Source of the DNA: Sphingobacterium micropteri | GTDB lineage: Bacteria; Bacteroidota; Bacteroidia; Sphingobacteriales; Sphingobacteriaceae | Reading direction: 5' to 3' | NCBI RefSeq assembly: GCF_014692515.1 | Contig: NZ_JACOIK010000015.1 | Coordinates: 1-64,000, forward strand | DNA length: 64,000 nt | Shown here: positions 1 through 8,755 of the stretch, one piece after another | How the letters are laid out: every line of letters begins with the position of its first letter | Numbering within the stretch: position 1 is the first letter of the stretch | Program-made: the position numbers and the translations under genes | Notes under the pieces: generated by a model | What the model was told of the DNA's origin: nothing | The model's input: the letters and a program-made list of their open reading frames with translations, nothing else | Databases searched by the model: none

Positions 1-84
1 CCTCTTCCCATTCCGAACAGAGCAGTCAAGCCCGCCAGAGCCGATGGTACTGCCGTAAAAGGTGGGAGAGTAGGTCGGTGCCGG
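1..84 (+). rRNA. rrf: 5S ribosomal RNA, 3' part (cut by window start)
   Basis: The first bases contain the conserved 5S core (CCATTCCGAACAG, then AGCCGATGGTACTGC, then GGTGGGAGAGTAGGTCGGTGCCGG). Only about the last two thirds of a normal 5S gene is present, so the 5' end and presumably the 23S and 16S genes lie left of the window. The exact 3' end is estimated from the closing helix. A strong terminator follows, so this is the end of an rRNA operon. Confidence 0.9.
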
Positions 85-95
85 TTTTTATACGG

Positions 96-128
96 AGCCC
101 CTGCAGTATAACTGCAGGGGCTTTTTTT
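96..128 (+). terminator. Rho-independent terminator of the rRNA operon
   Basis: A perfect 12-bp stem (AGCCCCTGCAGT / ACTGCAGGGGCT) with a 3-nt ATA loop is followed by seven T residues. It sits just after the 5S gene. Confidence 0.93.
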
Positions 129-171
129 GTTTGTGAGGGGCAAACTTCACACATTACTCGCTACTAATTAC

Positions 172-179
172 TACCTTTG
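172..179 (+). promoter_or_regulatory. -7 promoter element of the radical SAM gene
   Basis: TACCTTTG matches the Bacteroidota -7 consensus TAnnTTTG. No convincing -33 TTTG is seen 19-21 bp upstream. The expected transcription start falls at or next to the ATG at 186, which suggests a leaderless or nearly leaderless mRNA. Confidence 0.55.
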
Positions 180-185
180 CAGAAG

Positions 186-1136
186 ATGGGGACTTTACTA
201 GACAACGGTATCAAACCGTATAATCATTATGGAGCATACTTAAAAGAGAAGTATGATGGGCAACGAGTGTTTAAGGTTATTGTAGATGGGAATTTCACTT
301 GTCCTAACCGGGATGGAACAAAAGGTTATGGTGGCTGTACGTATTGCAATGTAGATTCGTTTACTCCCGATACCGCCCGTAAAATACCCTCTATACAGGA
401 GCAGGTGCAGAATGGCATAACACGAGCACGAAATTCCTATGGAGCGGAAAAATTTATTATTTATTTTCAACCTAACACCAATACCTACGCACCTACGCAT
501 TTGCTAAAAATGATGTATGACGAAGCTTTAAGTATAGATTCCGAAAATACATTAGGTTTGTCTGTGGGAACTCGTCCGGATTGTTTGGACTTTGAGAAAA
601 TCGCCTTGTTAGAATCTTATACTGACCGTTTTGATGTTGATTTGGAAATGGGAATGGAGTCTATTTATAATGATACGTTAGAACAGATCAATAGAGGTTG
701 TTCACATGACGAATTTCTGGCCACGATGCATATGCTTCAAAATACAAAACTGGATTTATGTGTACATACAATTTTCGGTTTTCCTTGGGAGACGGAAGAA
801 ATGATGCTTCGGTATGCGGAGGAAATTAATAAACACCCTCAAATAAAGTTTATCAAATTACACCATCTTCATATTGTCGAAGGATCCATTATGGGGGTAA
901 AATATAAGAGGGAACCGTTTAAGTTGTTTTCTATAGAGGAATACACGGATTTCTTGGCAAAATTCATGCCCTTGTTACGTCCTGATATTATCATTCAGCG
1001 CATTTTTGGTATTGCAGATAAAGAACTGTTGATTGCACCTAATTGGGGATTTCCAAAATCAAAAATACAAACACATATTGATAAAGGTTTAGAAAGCCGA
1101 GGGGTGAAGCAAGGTAGTAAATATATTGGAAATTAA
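186..1136 (+). CDS. Radical SAM protein, TIGR01212/YhcC family
   Basis: The product has 316 residues from the ATG at 186. A TTG at 177 would add three residues but lies inside the -7 promoter element, so ATG is preferred. The N-terminal motif CPNRDG...GGCTYC supplies the three cysteines for the 4Fe-4S cluster that cleaves S-adenosylmethionine; the long gap between Cys 1 and Cys 2 is typical of the YhcC/Elp3-like family. Later segments (FQPNTNTYAP, SVGTRPDCL, HTIFGFPWET) fit the same family across its full length. The substrate of this family is not established to my knowledge. The gene stands alone between the rRNA operon and a convergent gene. Confidence 0.85.
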   Translation: MGTLLDNGIKPYNHYGAYLKEKYDGQRVFKVIVDGNFTCPNRDGTKGYGGCTYCNVDSFTPDTARKIPSIQEQVQNGITRARNSYGAEKFIIYFQPNTNTYAPTHLLKMMYDEALSIDSENTLGLSVGTRPDCLDFEKIALLESYTDRFDVDLEMGMESIYNDTLEQINRGCSHDEFLATMHMLQNTKLDLCVHTIFGFPWETEEMMLRYAEEINKHPQIKFIKLHHLHIVEGSIMGVKYKREPFKLFSIEEYTDFLAKFMPLLRPDIIIQRIFGIADKELLIAPNWGFPKSKIQTHIDKGLESRGVKQGSKYIGN

Positions 1137-1137
1137 A

Positions 1138-1161
1138 TGGGGCTAAAAATATTTAGCCCCA
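1138..1161. terminator. Bidirectional terminator between convergent genes
   Basis: A 10-bp stem (TGGGGCTAAA / TTTAGCCCCA) with a 4-nt AATA loop lies two bases after the radical SAM stop codon and 10 bp before the stop codon of the minus-strand gene. T tracts are short, so strength is uncertain. Confidence 0.65.
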
Positions 1162-1171
1162 GATCTATCTT

Positions 1172-1639
1172 CTATTTTTCAAGAATTGCTTTCAAGTTGG
1201 CAGGTGAATAATTGACCGATTTTAAAGTCTTATTATCTCCCTCTCTATACACTAAAAACATGCCGTCGATTTCTTTATAATAAGAATTAACGCCTTTAGT
1301 GGAGTAATGGGCTTGGGTCGCCTTTGCTTCTTCCTCTGTTTTACACGCTTTGCTCATGTTCGAGCGCTGTACTTCTTCAAATAACGCATTGAATTTATCT
1401 TTTAACCCAAATTCTAATACAGCACCTGAGAGCACATATTGAATATCGCATAGTGCATCAGCTATTTCTACAATATCTTTGTCTTCAATAGCTTCTTGCA
1501 ATTCCTTTAATTCTTCAGCGATTAAAGAAACCCGTAAGTTGCAGCGTATCTCAGACGGAATGGTTGGTTCCTCCAGGATAGGATGTTGAAAGGTTTTATG
1601 AAATTCAGCTACGGAAGTCAGTGTTTTAGGATCTGTCAT
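1172..1639 (-). CDS. MazG-like nucleoside triphosphate pyrophosphohydrolase
   Basis: The product is a 155-residue, mostly helical protein. The segments EELKELQEA and EIADALCDIQYVLSG carry the EExxE and ExxD acidic pairs that bind Mg2+ in the all-alpha NTP-PPase (MazG/dUTPase/PRA-PH) superfamily. Members hydrolyse (d)NTPs to the monophosphate and pyrophosphate, as housecleaning or nucleotide-pool enzymes. About 60 C-terminal residues after the helical core form an extra part (YYKEIDGMFLVYREGDNKTL) without an obvious motif. It lies 49 bp downstream of the pseudouridine synthase gene on the same strand and could be cotranscribed. The exact nucleotide substrate cannot be read from the sequence. 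Confidence 0.75.
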   Translation of the reverse strand: MTDPKTLTSVAEFHKTFQHPILEEPTIPSEIRCNLRVSLIAEELKELQEAIEDKDIVEIADALCDIQYVLSGAVLEFGLKDKFNALFEEVQRSNMSKACKTEEEAKATQAHYSTKGVNSYYKEIDGMFLVYREGDNKTLKSVNYSPANLKAILEK

Positions 1640-1688
1640 ATTTTAAAGTCAAAAGTTAAAAACCAAAATTGTCTAAAAATGGAGGAGT

Positions 1689-2837
1689 TTATTTAATGAA
1701 ATGTTTTAACTGTATAAGTTCTTTCTCTTCCAAATATCTCCATCTCCCACGTGGCAAATCTTTCTTTGTTAGATTAGCATAAACTACGCGATCTAATTTA
1801 ATAACTTCATAACCCAATGATTCAAAAATACGTCTTACAACCCTGTTTTTGCCAGAATGGATTTGGATACCAATTTCATTTCTACTTCCTCCTTGTACAT
1901 AGCTTATATCGTCAGGTTTGATGACTCCATCTTCTAATTCAATGCCAAATTGGATTTTATTGAAATCACCCTGTGTTAAATTTTTGTCCAACTCTACATG
2001 ATATATTTTACTAATATTGTTTCGCGGATGGGAAAGCTTTTCTGCGAGTGCACCGTCGTTAGTAAGCAATAACAAGCCTGTAGTATTTCTATCTAAGCGT
2101 CCTATCGGATAGATCCGTTCCTTTGTGGCTTTTGCCACAAGTTGCATAACGGTTCTACGTTCTTGCGGATCATCGGTAGTCGTAATAAAATCTTTGGGTT
2201 TGTTTAAAAGCACATAAACCATTTTTTCGCGTTTTAAGCGCTCGCCATTATACCTTATCTCATCCTTTGCCGGATCTACTTTAGTTCCTAATTCTGTTAC
2301 CACTTCACCGTTCACGGATACCACGCCGGACTCAATTAGTTCATCTGCTTTGCGGCGTGAGCATACACCAGCATTGGATATATAACGATTTAATCGGATT
2401 AAACCATCATCTTTAGGTTCCGCACTAGCAATTTTCTTTCTAGGGTAGGATGGTCTATATGTGTCTTTATTTTTGTATTTGTCTTTCGTTTTATTTTCGC
2501 CATCGAACCGATCAAACGATTTTTTACCTGACTTATCAAATTTGTTGGAACCACGATAGTTTCCTTTTTCGTCCTTTGAAAAAGGACGGTCTGTATTCTT
2601 CTTTAGTTTATCGAATTTATTAAAAGAGCGACTGGAATCATCTTTTTTATTCTTTTTTTCAAACTTGCTAAAGGGATTTGATTTCTTGCTATCTTCTTCT
2701 TCAAATCTGGATTTTCTAAATTCATTCGTTGAAGACGACCGTGTTGAGCGACCATTTTTTGAGCGGAAGTTTTCGGAGTTACTTCTACTTTTTTTGGAGT
2801 TGTCGTCGCGACTGTTCCTTTTGTTATTGAATGGCAT
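1689..2837 (-). CDS. rluB: RsuA/RluB-family rRNA pseudouridine synthase with long basic tail
   Basis: The product has 382 residues. Residues 1 to about 140 are a low-complexity tail rich in K, R, S, N, D and F (repeats such as NKFDK, SFDRFDG), predicted to be disordered. An S4 RNA-binding domain follows (LIRLNRYISNAGVCSRRKADELI). The catalytic domain contains GRLDRNTTGLLLLTNDG, where the Asp attacks the target uridine. The family modifies 16S or 23S rRNA; RluB (23S helix 89) is the more likely assignment in Bacteroidota but RsuA is not excluded. E. coli homologues lack this N-terminal tail, which probably adds RNA affinity. A minus-strand -7 element (TACCTTTG, 2863-2856) sits about 20 bp upstream of the start. 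Confidence 0.85.
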   Translation of the reverse strand: MPFNNKRNSRDDNSKKSRSNSENFRSKNGRSTRSSSTNEFRKSRFEEEDSKKSNPFSKFEKKNKKDDSSRSFNKFDKLKKNTDRPFSKDEKGNYRGSNKFDKSGKKSFDRFDGENKTKDKYKNKDTYRPSYPRKKIASAEPKDDGLIRLNRYISNAGVCSRRKADELIESGVVSVNGEVVTELGTKVDPAKDEIRYNGERLKREKMVYVLLNKPKDFITTTDDPQERRTVMQLVAKATKERIYPIGRLDRNTTGLLLLTNDGALAEKLSHPRNNISKIYHVELDKNLTQGDFNKIQFGIELEDGVIKPDDISYVQGGSRNEIGIQIHSGKNRVVRRIFESLGYEVIKLDRVVYANLTKKDLPRGRWRYLEEKELIQLKHFIK

Positions 2838-2970
2838 ATTTGTAAAGTTTAGCTACAAAGGTAGTATTTTTATCTGGTTCATAGAAAAAAATAATATTAT
2901 CAAAAGATGTATTGTCATAGCATAGACCACGTTTTTGTGTTTACAAAGCATCTTCGTTCGATTATAACGG

Positions 2971-3002
2971 TTTGGAAAATTAGGGGAACCTTTGTATATT
3001 TG
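2971..3002 (+). promoter_or_regulatory. Bacteroidota-type promoter of the lytic transglycosylase gene
   Basis: TTTG (2971-2974), a 20-bp spacer and TATATTTG (2995-3002) match the -33/-7 consensus. The predicted start near 3009 gives a leader of about 75 nt. Confidence 0.7.
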
Positions 3003-3084
3003 CAGGCTTAAATTGAACCAAGCTATCTTGATCGCTTTTAAGTATTGATCTTAATTTCGTGGATGGGTAGCAGTAAGGGATTGA

Positions 3085-3891
3085 ATGATAAAAAAAAGAG
3101 TACTGTGTAGCAGTATAGTATTGTCTGTAATGATTTTGTCAAAGCTATACTCCACGCCAAACTCAACGTCCAAAGAGGATCCTATACGGAAGGCCTTGTT
3201 GGAGCAGGTTGAGAAACAAAAAAAAGCGATAGCCTTATCGCCTGAGAGACAAAAGGAAGCATATTATCGCTCCGTAATGTTTGCTAATGAGCAGGTTCCT
3301 CTACACAACCCTTCAGTAGAGAAAAAATTTGAGAGATATCTAGCAAACTTTTCTTTCCGAAAGCAACAATCTTATGATTTGCATAAAAAAGCAGCAGCGC
3401 ATTTACCGCAGATAGCAGCTATTTTAAAATCGTACGGGATTCCAGAGGATTTTAAATATGTTCCACTTGTGGAAAGTGACATGAATCCTCGGATAACGTC
3501 CCATAAAGGAGCAGGTGGTTACTGGCAATTTATGCCCGCTACCGCACGGCTTTATGGCTTGAAAGTTAATGGCAGTGTGGATGAACGTAAGGATTTGATC
3601 AAATCTACACACGCCGCAGCACGTTATTTAAAAAGCCTATATAAAGAATTTAATGATTGGACGTTGGTAGCCGCGGCCTATAATGTAGGTGGTGGCAGCT
3701 TAAAGAATACTATACGTCGTCAGGGAACAAAGGATTATTATAATTTACACTTGAATAGAGAAACAGGTTCTTATGTTTATAAGCTAGTCTCAATGAAACA
3801 GGTTATAGAGAATCCTAACAAACATGGATATAAACGCTATGCGCAAACATATGATAGATATCAACACACGAATGAACGAAATTTGCTATAA
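3085..3891 (+). CDS. Membrane-bound lytic murein transglycosylase (SLT domain)
   Basis: The product has 268 residues with an N-terminal hydrophobic signal (VLCSSIVLSVMILSKLYS). The SLT domain starts around residue 110: the ESDMNP segment carries the catalytic Glu, followed by SHKGAGGYWQFMPATARLYGL and the AAAYNVGGG segment that closes the active site. It cleaves the MurNAc-GlcNAc bond of peptidoglycan with 1,6-anhydro ring formation. It resembles the catalytic part of MltD, but no LysM repeats follow the domain, so it is shorter than MltD. Expected location is the periplasm or inner face of the outer membrane. It is a single-gene unit with its own promoter and terminator, upstream of the cbb3 operon. 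Confidence 0.85.
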   Translation: MIKKRVLCSSIVLSVMILSKLYSTPNSTSKEDPIRKALLEQVEKQKKAIALSPERQKEAYYRSVMFANEQVPLHNPSVEKKFERYLANFSFRKQQSYDLHKKAAAHLPQIAAILKSYGIPEDFKYVPLVESDMNPRITSHKGAGGYWQFMPATARLYGLKVNGSVDERKDLIKSTHAAARYLKSLYKEFNDWTLVAAAYNVGGGSLKNTIRRQGTKDYYNLHLNRETGSYVYKLVSMKQVIENPNKHGYKRYAQTYDRYQHTNERNLL

Positions 3892-3917
3892 TCTATAGAT
3901 TAAGTGATAATACGAAG

Positions 3918-3948
3918 AAAGACTTTCCTTTTTGGAAGGTCTTTTTTT
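3918..3948 (+). terminator. Terminator after lytic transglycosylase
   Basis: The stem GACTTTCC / GGAAGGTC (one G-T pair) has a TTTTT loop and is followed by seven T residues. It separates the gene from the cbb3 oxidase operon. Confidence 0.85.
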
Positions 3949-3981
3949 GTTTACACGCTCTATTATTTAGAAAAAGTAAAG

Positions 3982-3997
3982 AGTGATAAATGTCACT
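3982..3997. promoter_or_regulatory. CRP/FNR-type palindrome upstream of cbb3 operon
   Basis: AGTGA-N6-TCACT is a perfect dyad with the half-site spacing of CRP/FNR-family sites (TGTGA-N6-TCACA, TTGAT-N4-ATCAA). Its centre is about 65 bp upstream of the transcription start expected from the -7 element at 4041, a typical activator position. A second, weaker match (TATCATTACAGTGTCAT) lies closer to the promoter. The binding regulator is inferred, not seen in the window. Confidence 0.6.
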
Positions 3998-4040
3998 TTT
4001 TTATAAAAGATGTATCATTACAGTGTCATAAAAAAAAGGC

Positions 4041-4048
4041 TACCTTTA
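4041..4048 (+). promoter_or_regulatory. -7 element of the cbb3 operon promoter
   Basis: TACCTTTA differs in the last base from TAnnTTTG. There is no clear -33 element, which fits a promoter that depends on an activator bound at 3982-3997. The gene start is at 4072. Confidence 0.5.
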
Positions 4049-4071
4049 CCTCCGAAATCAACTATTAGAGT

Positions 4072-6216
4072 ATGCAGGTAGAGCAATTTAATTATGACAA
4101 CAAGATTGTGCGAAACTTTGGGATCGCAACAATTATTTGGGGATTGGTGGGCATGTCCATCGGTTTACTCATCGCCACGCAATTGATTTGGCCCGAGATG
4201 AACTTTCTAAATCAGTACACGACATTCGGTAGAGTACGCCCCGTACACACAAATGCGGTTGTTTTTGCTTTCGTTGGGAACGCAATTTTTATGGGGGTAT
4301 ATTACTCCATGCAACGTGTTCTAAAGGCAAGAATGTTCAGTGATTTGTTGAGCAAAATCCATTTTTGGAGCTGGCAATTAGTTATTGTTGCTTCTGCAGT
4401 TACTTTATTGCTAGGTTATACTTCCTCGCACGAATATGCAGAAATGGAATGGCCAATTGACATTGCTATTACCTTGGTTTGGGTGGTATTTGGAATAAAT
4501 ATGTTCGGTACAATCATCAAACGCCGTGAACGTCACATGTATGTAGCGGTTTGGTTTTATATAGCCACTTTTGTAACGGTGGCTGTATTGCATATTGTAA
4601 ATTCTATTCAGCTTCCGGTAAGCTTATGGAAAAGTTACTATGTCTATGCAGGTGTGCAGGACGCTTTGGTGCAGTGGTGGTATGGGCATAATGCAGTTGC
4701 TTTTTTCTTGACTACACCTTATTTAGGTATGATGTATTACTTCTTACCTAAAATGGCTAACCGTCCTGTATACTCATATAAATTGAGTATCCTTCACTTT
4801 TGGTCTTTGATATTTATTTATATCTGGGCAGGACCTCACCACCTTCTTTATACCTCATTACCATCATGGGTGCAGTCGTTGGGGGTTGTATTTTCCATTA
4901 TGTTGATTGCGCCGAGCTGGGGGGGGATGATCAACGGATTATTAACATTACGCGGAGCTTGGGATAAAGTGCGTACAGAACCCACGCTTAAGTTTATGGT
5001 GGTTGCGTTGACAGCCTACGGTATGGCAACCTTCGAGGGGCCCTTATTATCGTTAAAACAAGTAAATGCGATCGCACACTTTACAGACTGGATTGTGGCA
5101 CACGTACACGTAGGTGCATTAGGATGGAACGGTTTCTTAACATTTGCTGTTTTGTATTTTATCATTCCGAAAATTTATAAAACACCGTTATATTCGAAAA
5201 AACTAGCGAATGTCCACTTCTGGATCGGTACATTGGGGATTTTATTTTACGCTATCCCGATGTATTGGGCCGCTGTAGTACAGGGACTGATGTGGAAAGA
5301 GTTTACGCCGGAAGGTGTATTGAAATATCCAAATTTCTTAGCTACCACCTTGGAGATTCTTCCGATGCATATGATGCGTGCTGTAGGTGGTGCGTTGTAT
5401 TTAACAGGTGTCATCATTATGACGTACAACTTGATTAAGACAATGAAAGCTGGGAAATTGGTTGCCAACGAAGCTGCTGAGGCACCAGCTTTAGAGCCTG
5501 TGGTAACAAGAGAACCTGCTCCGCACCGTCGTTTAGAACGTAAACCTGTTCTATTCATGGTATTGGCTTTGGTTGCTATTCTTATTGGGGGCATCGTGGA
5601 AATGATTCCGACGTTTACAATTAGTAGTAATGTGCCTAAAATAGCGTCTGTACAACCCTATACCGCACTTGAGCTTCAAGGACGTGATCTATACATCCGA
5701 GAAGGCTGTGTTAACTGTCATTCGCAAACGGTTCGACCATTCCGTTCGGAGACTGCTCGTTATGGTGAGTATAGTAAAGCTGGAGAGTTTGTTTACGATA
5801 TGCCGTTCCTATGGGGATCTAAACGTACCGGACCGGATTTGCATCGTCTCGGCGGCAAGTATCCGAATAAATGGCATTTTGACCATTTGTTGGATCCAAC
5901 TATTACGTCTCCCGGAAGTATTATGCCAGCTTATCCGTGGCTAATCGAGCAAACATTGGATAACAGCCTTTTGGATAAGAAGATGAATGCTATGCGTGTA
6001 TTAGGTGTGCCTTATTCAGAAGAGGAGATCCAAAATGCTTTTACAAATTTGCAAAAACAAGCGGATGAAATAACAGCGGATCTAGCGGCAAATCAAGTGG
6101 AAGTTCGGTCTGATAGCGAAATTATTGCCGTGATAGCTTATTTACAACGTTTAGGGAAGGATATCAAGGCTGAAGCACCGCAAGCAGCTGATGAAATTGT
6201 ATTGTCAGATAATTAA
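4072..6216 (+). CDS. ccoNO: cbb3-type cytochrome c oxidase, fused subunits I and II (CcoN-CcoO)
   Basis: The product has 714 residues. Residues 1 to about 480 are the multi-helix CcoN part, with haem and CuB ligands in VHTNAVVF, GHNAVAFF, GPHHLLYT and AHVHVGALGWNGF. After a short linker (VTREPAPHRRLERKP) comes the CcoO part: one membrane anchor and a c-type haem site, CVNCH, near residue 546. The enzyme reduces O2 to water with high affinity and pumps protons in the inner membrane. The N-O fusion is characteristic of Bacteroidota, whereas Proteobacteria encode two proteins. It is the first gene of a seven-gene operon. Neither part is truncated. Confidence 0.95.
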   Translation: MQVEQFNYDNKIVRNFGIATIIWGLVGMSIGLLIATQLIWPEMNFLNQYTTFGRVRPVHTNAVVFAFVGNAIFMGVYYSMQRVLKARMFSDLLSKIHFWSWQLVIVASAVTLLLGYTSSHEYAEMEWPIDIAITLVWVVFGINMFGTIIKRRERHMYVAVWFYIATFVTVAVLHIVNSIQLPVSLWKSYYVYAGVQDALVQWWYGHNAVAFFLTTPYLGMMYYFLPKMANRPVYSYKLSILHFWSLIFIYIWAGPHHLLYTSLPSWVQSLGVVFSIMLIAPSWGGMINGLLTLRGAWDKVRTEPTLKFMVVALTAYGMATFEGPLLSLKQVNAIAHFTDWIVAHVHVGALGWNGFLTFAVLYFIIPKIYKTPLYSKKLANVHFWIGTLGILFYAIPMYWAAVVQGLMWKEFTPEGVLKYPNFLATTLEILPMHMMRAVGGALYLTGVIIMTYNLIKTMKAGKLVANEAAEAPALEPVVTREPAPHRRLERKPVLFMVLALVAILIGGIVEMIPTFTISSNVPKIASVQPYTALELQGRDLYIREGCVNCHSQTVRPFRSETARYGEYSKAGEFVYDMPFLWGSKRTGPDLHRLGGKYPNKWHFDHLLDPTITSPGSIMPAYPWLIEQTLDNSLLDKKMNAMRVLGVPYSEEEIQNAFTNLQKQADEITADLAANQVEVRSDSEIIAVIAYLQRLGKDIKAEAPQAADEIVLSDN

Positions 6217-6224
6217 AAGGAGGA
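6215..6224 (+). promoter_or_regulatory. Strong Shine-Dalgarno site before ccoQ
   Basis: AAAAGGAGGA lies four bases before the ATG of the small ccoQ gene. Such a complete Shine-Dalgarno sequence is unusual in Bacteroidota, where most genes in this window lack one. Confidence 0.55.
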
Positions 6225-6227
6225 CTT

Positions 6228-6422
6228 ATGTTTAAGCAGATAACAAATTTAAATGGAGATGAGATTTATTTAATAGCATCGTTGTGGGTCTTTCTGGTAT
6301 TCTTTGTACTTGTGGCTTGTATGTTATTTTGGATGAAAAAAGATCACATCGATCACATGAAAGATATTCCTTTTGACGATGGGGAGTCGGAAAAGGAAAA
6401 TGACCAATCATTGCAGAAATAG
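6228..6422 (+). CDS. ccoQ: Small cbb3 oxidase subunit, CcoQ/FixQ-like
   Basis: This 64-residue protein has one central transmembrane helix (IASLWVFLVFFVLVACMLFW) and a charged C-terminal tail. Sequence alone is weak evidence, but the size, single helix and position between ccoNO and ccoP are those of CcoQ/FixQ, which stabilises the oxidase complex. It begins 11 bp after ccoNO and ends 6 bp before ccoP, so it is inside the operon. Confidence 0.75.
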   Translation: MFKQITNLNGDEIYLIASLWVFLVFFVLVACMLFWMKKDHIDHMKDIPFDDGESEKENDQSLQK

Positions 6423-6428
6423 AGATTT

Positions 6429-7319
6429 ATGAATACATTATTATTAACAGCCGATACCACTGCGACAGCATCCGAATGGGCTTTTGGATCGGGAAATATA
6501 TACAACGATATTCTTATTGTCGCCCTTATCGTCGTCATGATAGCTCTTTTGGCCTCAGCATTGGTCGTCAATAAGGCCATGAAATCAATTATTAATTTAA
6601 CTATGCCACAGTTGGCGACCGAGCAACAGGTAAAAAAAGCCAAAAAGATTAACTGGCAGGCTATCGCGGCCAAATTATTGAGCTTGAGACCAATAGAAGA
6701 GGAAAAAGACTTGGAAATTGAGCATGAATACGATGGTATCAAAGAATTGGATAATCCTGTTCCGGCATGGTTTAATGCACTCTTTTATTCTACGATTACT
6801 TTTGGTGTAGTTTACTTGCTTGTTTACCATGTTTTTGGATGGGGACCTAATCAAGACCAAGAGTATCAACGAGAAATGGCATTGGCGGAAAAGGCGAAAC
6901 AGGAATTTTTAGCGCAATCAGCTAATCTAATCGACGAAAGCACGATAGAAATAGATGCTACCGGCACATTGGCAGCATCGGGAAAGGCAATCTATATGGC
7001 GAATTGTGCCGTTTGTCATGGAAATGCGGGCGAAGGTGGAATAGGTCCCAACTTAACGGACGAATATTGGCTACATGGCGGCGATATTAAAGATGTCTTC
7101 GCTGTGGTGAAATATGGTGTTCCAGAGAAAGGAATGGTACCTTGGGAGCAAACATTAACACCAGGACAGATTGCGGAGGTAAGTAATTATATTATCACAT
7201 TGGCTGGTACTAATCCACCGAATCCGAAAGACCCACAAGGAGAAAAAGTGGCTCCGAAAGCCAATGTCGAAACTACTGATGCTTCAGCAGAGCAGGTAAC
7301 TGCGGAAAATGAGGTATAA
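6429..7319 (+). CDS. ccoP: cbb3-type cytochrome c oxidase subunit III (CcoP), mono-haem
   Basis: The product has 296 residues with two predicted membrane helices (about residues 18-42 and 115-135) joined by a cytoplasmic loop. A periplasmic cytochrome c domain follows, with a single haem site CAVCH near residue 192 and a distal Met in the GMVPWEQTL region. Proteobacterial CcoP carries two haems; this one has one, as in other Bacteroidota. It passes electrons from soluble or membrane cytochrome c to CcoO. The C-terminal 30 residues are low complexity. It lies within the cbb3 operon, 36 bp before ccoG. Confidence 0.93.
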   Translation: MNTLLLTADTTATASEWAFGSGNIYNDILIVALIVVMIALLASALVVNKAMKSIINLTMPQLATEQQVKKAKKINWQAIAAKLLSLRPIEEEKDLEIEHEYDGIKELDNPVPAWFNALFYSTITFGVVYLLVYHVFGWGPNQDQEYQREMALAEKAKQEFLAQSANLIDESTIEIDATGTLAASGKAIYMANCAVCHGNAGEGGIGPNLTDEYWLHGGDIKDVFAVVKYGVPEKGMVPWEQTLTPGQIAEVSNYIITLAGTNPPNPKDPQGEKVAPKANVETTDASAEQVTAENEV

Positions 7320-7355
7320 ATGAATACAAATGCTATAATTTTTATTTAAATAATC

Positions 7356-8747
7356 ATGGGAACAGTGGTAGATGGAAATAGTGCCCGTACAAATTCAGGG
7401 AAAGAAAAGCGTCAATGGATTTACGCCAAAAAGCCCGGTGGCAAGTTGTACAACTATAGGCAGTGGGTAGGATATTCTTTACTACTGTTCCTTTTTATAG
7501 CCCCATTTATTAAGATAAATGGCAATCCGTTTCTAATGTTCAATATCATTGAACGAAAATTTTCCATTTTCGGTTCCGTTTTCTATCCACAAGATTTACA
7601 CATTTTTGTTTTTGGTATGTTGATTATGATGGTGGGTATCGTTCTTTTTACAGCAGTTTATGGTAGAGTTTGGTGTGGGTGGACATGCCCACAAACCATT
7701 TTCATGGAACTGATATTCCGACGTATAGAATATCTTATTGAGGGTGATTGGATACAACAGCGGAAATTAAATGAGGGACCTGATTCTGATGCCAGAGCTT
7801 GGAAAAAGGTATTGAAGCACACGATTTTCTTGGCCATATCTTTTTTTATATCGAATATATTCTTGGCTTATATTATTGGTGTTGATGCGTTGTACAAAAT
7901 TATGACTGATCCCGTGGATCAACATATCATTGGCTTTGCGTCCATTATTGTGTTTACCCTTGCTTTTTACGCCGTATTTGCTTATGTACGCGAAATTGTC
8001 TGTACAACGTTATGCCCCTATGGTAGGCTGCAAGGTGTATTGCTCGATGAAAAAAGTTTGACGGTAGCATATGATGTGAACCGTGGAGAACCCAGAGGGA
8101 AGTTGAAAAAAAATGATACGGAGCAAGGGGACTGTATCGACTGTAAACTTTGTATACACGTATGCCCAACAGGTATCGATATTCGTAATGGCACACAGCT
8201 GGAATGCGTTAATTGTACAGCTTGTATTGACGCGTGTGATACTGTTATGGATAAAATAGGAAAACCAAAACGTCTTATCGGTTTTTATTCTATGGACGAT
8301 CTATCTGAAGAGGGGAAAACAGGTAAGAAAAATAATACGCGTGCGATAGCTTATTCTGCTATACTAGTGGTGTTGACCATCGTATTTGGTTTTTTGTTGT
8401 TTAGCCGTTCGGAGATAGACGGACGCTTATTGCGTGCAACGGGAAGTTCTTATCAGCTCCGGGAAGATGGAAAGGTGAGCAATTTATATACGTTGGAGCT
8501 ATTAAATAAATCTGGAAAAGATATTAAATTTGATATTGAAAGTGTTGACGACAGGATTAACGTGCAAATGGTGAATAATATTCATGACTTGAAAAAGGAG
8601 GGAAGTGCAAAACTGAGCTTTTTCCTGTTGATGGACAAGGGAGAAATAGCGCAATATAAACAGAATGTCAAGGTGAACATCATTTCTGATGGAAAAGTAA
8701 AGGAGACTTTAAAAACAACCTTTATAGCTCCTCCAAGTAAAAAATAA
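7356..8747 (+). CDS. ccoG: cbb3 oxidase accessory ferredoxin-like protein CcoG
   Basis: The product has 463 residues and several membrane helices in the N-terminal half; the CGWTCPQT segment is typical of FixG/RdxA. Around residue 260 two 4Fe-4S motifs occur (CIDCKLCIHVCP and CVNCTACIDACD). A further helix near residue 330 is followed by an Ig-like periplasmic domain. CcoG is required for cbb3 maturation and has been described as a Cu(II) reductase that supplies Cu(I) for the active site. It is complete and in operon order ccoNO-Q-P-G-H. Confidence 0.93.
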   Translation: MGTVVDGNSARTNSGKEKRQWIYAKKPGGKLYNYRQWVGYSLLLFLFIAPFIKINGNPFLMFNIIERKFSIFGSVFYPQDLHIFVFGMLIMMVGIVLFTAVYGRVWCGWTCPQTIFMELIFRRIEYLIEGDWIQQRKLNEGPDSDARAWKKVLKHTIFLAISFFISNIFLAYIIGVDALYKIMTDPVDQHIIGFASIIVFTLAFYAVFAYVREIVCTTLCPYGRLQGVLLDEKSLTVAYDVNRGEPRGKLKKNDTEQGDCIDCKLCIHVCPTGIDIRNGTQLECVNCTACIDACDTVMDKIGKPKRLIGFYSMDDLSEEGKTGKKNNTRAIAYSAILVVLTIVFGFLLFSRSEIDGRLLRATGSSYQLREDGKVSNLYTLELLNKSGKDIKFDIESVDDRINVQMVNNIHDLKKEGSAKLSFFLLMDKGEIAQYKQNVKVNIISDGKVKETLKTTFIAPPSKK

Positions 8748-8755
8748 GGATTAAC

